Below are positions 41,879 through 43,991 of a DNA stretch of 43,991 bases, one piece after another. Source of the stretch: Erysipelotrichaceae bacterium (GTDB taxonomy: Bacteria; Bacillota_I; Bacilli_A; Erysipelotrichales; Erysipelotrichaceae); NCBI GenBank assembly GCA_029974225.1, contig JARKSP010000074.1, positions 1 through 43,991 on the forward strand, read 5' to 3'. Within the stretch, counting starts at the first letter, position 1. Each line of letters begins with the position of its first letter. A program made the position numbers and the translations under genes. Under the pieces are notes generated by a model, which did not search any database, was not told where the DNA came from, and worked only from the letters and a program-made list of their open reading frames with translations.

Positions 41879-42807
41879 CAGATTGTTGACAAACAGACTT
41901 TTTTAAAAAAGGTCTGTTTTCTTTTTACCTTAAAATCAGGGATTGTTGGTATTTTTAGATAAAAAAACAAAGAAAGGGACTGATTATTGTCCCTCCAATG
42001 GTCCAGTAATGCCATCTTTTTCATGTTATGGCATGAGAAAATCATCAGCGCCTGATGCTGATTCTTTCTGAGTCCCTTTAATCGGGTAAACCTCAGACCA
42101 TGATTTTCCTTATTGTCCGCAAACACTCTTTCGATTGTCTGCTTTCTTTTCGGATATATCTGTCTCCAAAGTTCACTTTTCCTGAAGAGGTTGGCCTGTT
42201 CTCTATGGTTTTCCCAAATGTGTCTGGCTACTACTTTTCTATCTGATTTAGTGCACCTGTCTTTAAATGGGCAGCCTGCACAGCTTTCACAGGCTCTGTA
42301 CTGCCTGTATCCTTCTTTTGAAGTTGTACTATATTTCAATACGCATTCCATCGGACAGATATAGATGTTTTCCTGTTCATCATAGATATATTCATATTTT
42401 TTAAAGTATCCCTTTTTAGTCATCGGTCTGTGATATGGCACTATGACTTTTTGATTGTTGTCGATTATTGTCTTGCATATTGCCGAGCTGTTGTATCCGG
42501 CATCTAAACATATATTCTTAATTTTATCTTTATATTTTTCACTCAGCACATTGTAGGCTTCGAAGAAGCTTACTGAATCATGTATGTTTCCAGGCACAGC
42601 TGCGGTTGTCAGCACAAAGACGTTACCGTCACAGAACGTCTGATGACTGTAGGCGAACATCTGTTCTCTTTCACCTTTATGATACAGACCGCTTTCCGGA
42701 TCTGTCTTTGATTCCTTGATATTCTTTTTCTCTATCACCTCGACTTCCTGACCGTTTTCATCAAAGATTGTCTCTGTTCTGGCCAGACTTTCAAATTCTT
42801 TTTTCCA
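41878..42807 (-). mobile_element. 5'-truncated IS1182-family transposase
   Basis: An open frame of 309 codons reads from the repeat junction (WKKEFESLARTETIFDENG) to TGA at 41878. It holds the middle and C-terminal parts of an IS1182-type DDE transposase: ESKTDPESGLYHKGEREQMFAYSHQTFCDGNVFV, NICLDAGYNSSAICK (second acidic residue), the Cys cluster CRACESCAGCPFKDRCT, and QTIERVFADNKENHGLRFTRLKGL (catalytic Glu). Full-length members have about 450-550 residues; the N-terminal part, including the first Asp, is gone, replaced by the inverted IIC/IID copy. I could not identify terminal inverted repeats. Not autonomous. Confidence 0.85.
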
Positions 42808-43073
42808 TGTGCATTTCTGTGTTAAAGAAGTCGATATTATCTGTCATGGCAGCTGCAATCTCTTTTTTATTGTTTCCATATATTTTCTTGAAATAAGGAG
42901 CCATCGTGTAACAGAATCCCATAGCCTGCATTCTTTAATAGTTAAATCCTAACTGTAAAAGCATTGAAAGTCAGCCCATGTTTGTAATGTCTTTTTTAGT
43001 TAATTTATTTCTAGATACCGTCATCGTCAACACCTCCATCATAAGCTTTTCTGTCTCTGCTGTTAATAAAACT
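42805..43073 (-). repeat. 269-bp inverted repeat, decayed copy (IIC end/IID start)
   Basis: Minus-strand copy of 41005-41273. The seven changes include two nonsense mutations in the IID part (Trp TGG to TGA and Glu GAA to TAA), so this half-gene cannot make protein. One end joins the transposase fragment (shared TGG at 42805-42807), the other joins the 5' part of a small reading frame in-frame with the IIC tail. Confidence 0.92.
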
Positions 43074-43130
43074 AGCCAGTGAAAATAACATCAGGGTAAA
43101 AGAGATAATGATTAGATAAGTTTTTTTCAT
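43011..43130 (-). CDS. Chimeric 39-residue membrane peptide ending in the IIC tail
   Basis: ATG 43130 has a very good site, AAGGAGG 7 nt upstream. The product starts MKKTYLIIISFTLMLFSLA, one hydrophobic helix, then continues SFINSRDRKAYDGGVDDDGI, identical to the end of the PTS IIC protein, to TAG at 43011-43013. The join is at 43073, where the inverted repeat begins. Whether the first 19 codons come from a real gene whose 3' part was replaced, or from a chance frame, cannot be told. The ribosome binding site argues for translation. Confidence 0.45.
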   Translation of the reverse strand: MKKTYLIIISFTLMLFSLASFINSRDRKAYDGGVDDDGI

Positions 43131-43163
43131 ATAAGATCCTCCTTGATTACAGTTATATTCTAA

Positions 43164-43180
43164 CAATTTTATAAAAATTG
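43164..43180. promoter_or_regulatory. Palindrome between the chimeric ORF and the WYL-regulator remnant
   Basis: CAATTTT-ATA-AAAATTG, perfect 7-bp arms, centred in the divergent intergenic space. Possible operator; A/T-rich, so chance is not excluded. Confidence 0.35.
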
Positions 43181-43210
43181 GACTGTGACATAATGAATCT
43201 GGTGATTAAA

Positions 43211-43991
43211 ATGAGTAATAAAAAAAGAATAATGATGGTGTTGGAATACTTAAAAGAAAACACAAATTATGATAATGGAGCCAATGCGGAAACATTGATT
43301 TCTTATCTGAAAAACCAAGCTACAGATGTAGAAAGAAAGACTATCTACAATGATGTAAAACAGCTGGATGAGATGGGCTATTCAATCGGTAAAAATAAAG
43401 AAGGTTATTATTTTGATGATGAAATGTTTGAAGCCAGCGAGCTGAGGGTGCTTATTGACATGGTTAAGGCTATTACATTTTTAAGTGAAAAAACAAGTAA
43501 AGAAATTATAGATAAAATAACTGCTCTTACCAATAAATTTAATAGAGTTATCATCAATAGTGGTGACTATATTAAATAAGAAAACAGAGTATGCTGATCT
43601 TCTGGTCAATGTTGAAAAACTTTCAGAAGCCATCAATCAATAAAGAGCAATCAGATTCAGATATTATGATCTGGATGAAAAAAGAAAGAAGAAGTATCGT
43701 GGTCGAAATTATACCTACTATCCAATCAATATGCTGGTGGATGATGACAGGTATTATTTAATCGTTTATGGTGAAAAATATAAAAGTTTCAATAATTTCA
43801 GGTTAGACAAAATGGATTCAATTGAAATATTAGATAAAACCTATGATGGAATTGAATTTGATGTCAATGAATATATGAGACAGACCTTCGGCATGTTCAG
43901 CGGGGAAAAAATGTCGGTAAAACTGAAGTTTGACAAGAGGCTGTTTTCGGAAATTGACAGTCAGTTTGGCGAAGAGATGATTCTGACGGAA
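43211..43991 (+). pseudogene. HTH/WYL-domain transcriptional regulator, frameshifted and nonsense-mutated
   Basis: From ATG 43211 (GGTGAT upstream) the first 122 codons encode an N-terminal winged helix (MSNKKRIMMVLEYLKENTNY, ERKTIYNDVKQLDEMGYSIGKNKEGYYF) and a linker, ending at TAA 43577-43579. In the +1 frame the protein continues NKKTEYADLLVNVEKLSEAINQ, then a second stop TAA at 43641-43643, then RAIRFRYYDLDEKRKKKYRGRNYTYYPINMLVDDDRYYLIVYGE, a WYL domain, open to the window end. Two independent lesions make inactivation secure. It may once have controlled the PTS/SIS locus next door. Confidence 0.85.

Noticed and set aside
41878-42807. Complete insertion sequence
   Set aside because: The N-terminal half of the transposase is absent and no terminal inverted repeats could be found, so only a fragment is called.

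Overview
The window looks like a chromosomal segment of a low-GC Bacillota (Firmicute). Evidence: A/T-rich DNA, strong AGGAGG-type ribosome binding sites, an S-box (SAM-I) riboswitch, PTS sugar transporters, PadR, MarR and LysR regulators and a CcpA-type cre site. A gut-dwelling Erysipelotrichia- or Clostridia-like host is a reasonable guess, but the sequence alone does not settle it. No tRNA, rRNA, CRISPR array or prophage was seen.

Layout. 1-9.8 kb, mostly minus strand: a partial NUDIX gene, azlCD (branched-chain amino acid export), an M28 peptidase broken by one amber codon, and brnQ divergent from a LysR regulator. Then small membrane proteins, a metallophosphoesterase, a nucleotidyltransferase-like protein, a YbaK/ProX deacylase, a GNAT protein and a PadR/DUF2812 pair with two textbook operators. 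9.9-14.3 kb, plus strand: an ArsR regulator with a Cys-rich tail, a two-gene ABC exporter, and a MarR regulator with a two-gene SufBC-like (SMS-type) Fe-S assembly pair. 14.4-17 kb: a very short S-adenosylmethionine synthetase under a SAM-I riboswitch, then two genes of unclear role. 17-27.3 kb: an L-rhamnoside locus (rhaB, rhaA, GH3, GH78, GPH symporter, divergent AraC regulator). Neither glycosidase has a signal peptide, so imported rhamnosides are probably cleaved in the cytoplasm. 27.4-29.6 kb: UDP-glucose dehydrogenase and UDP-glucuronate decarboxylase, together giving UDP-xylose.

29.9-34.1 kb: an ascorbate-family PTS (IIA, IIC, IIB) in one operon with a split transketolase. There is an intrinsic terminator between the two halves and no ula catabolic genes. 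34.4-38.3 kb: a frameshifted zinc protease, glutaminase, a cyclic amidohydrolase and PhnA/YjdM. 38.5-41.9 kb: a SIS-domain sugar-phosphate enzyme divergent from a mannose-family PTS (IIB, IIC, IID; no IIA). The promoters of the two PTS operons share a 22-bp element (18 of 22 identical) made of TCACA half-sites about one helical turn apart, just upstream of -35.

The right end (41-44 kb) is rearranged. A 269-bp piece of the IIC/IID junction recurs in inverted orientation (7 mismatches) on the far side of a 5'-truncated IS1182-type transposase. This creates a 39-residue chimeric reading frame and is followed by a decayed WYL-type regulator. The observations most worth following are the shared PTS element, the PTS-transketolase operon, the compact riboswitch-controlled SAM synthetase and the inverted duplication.
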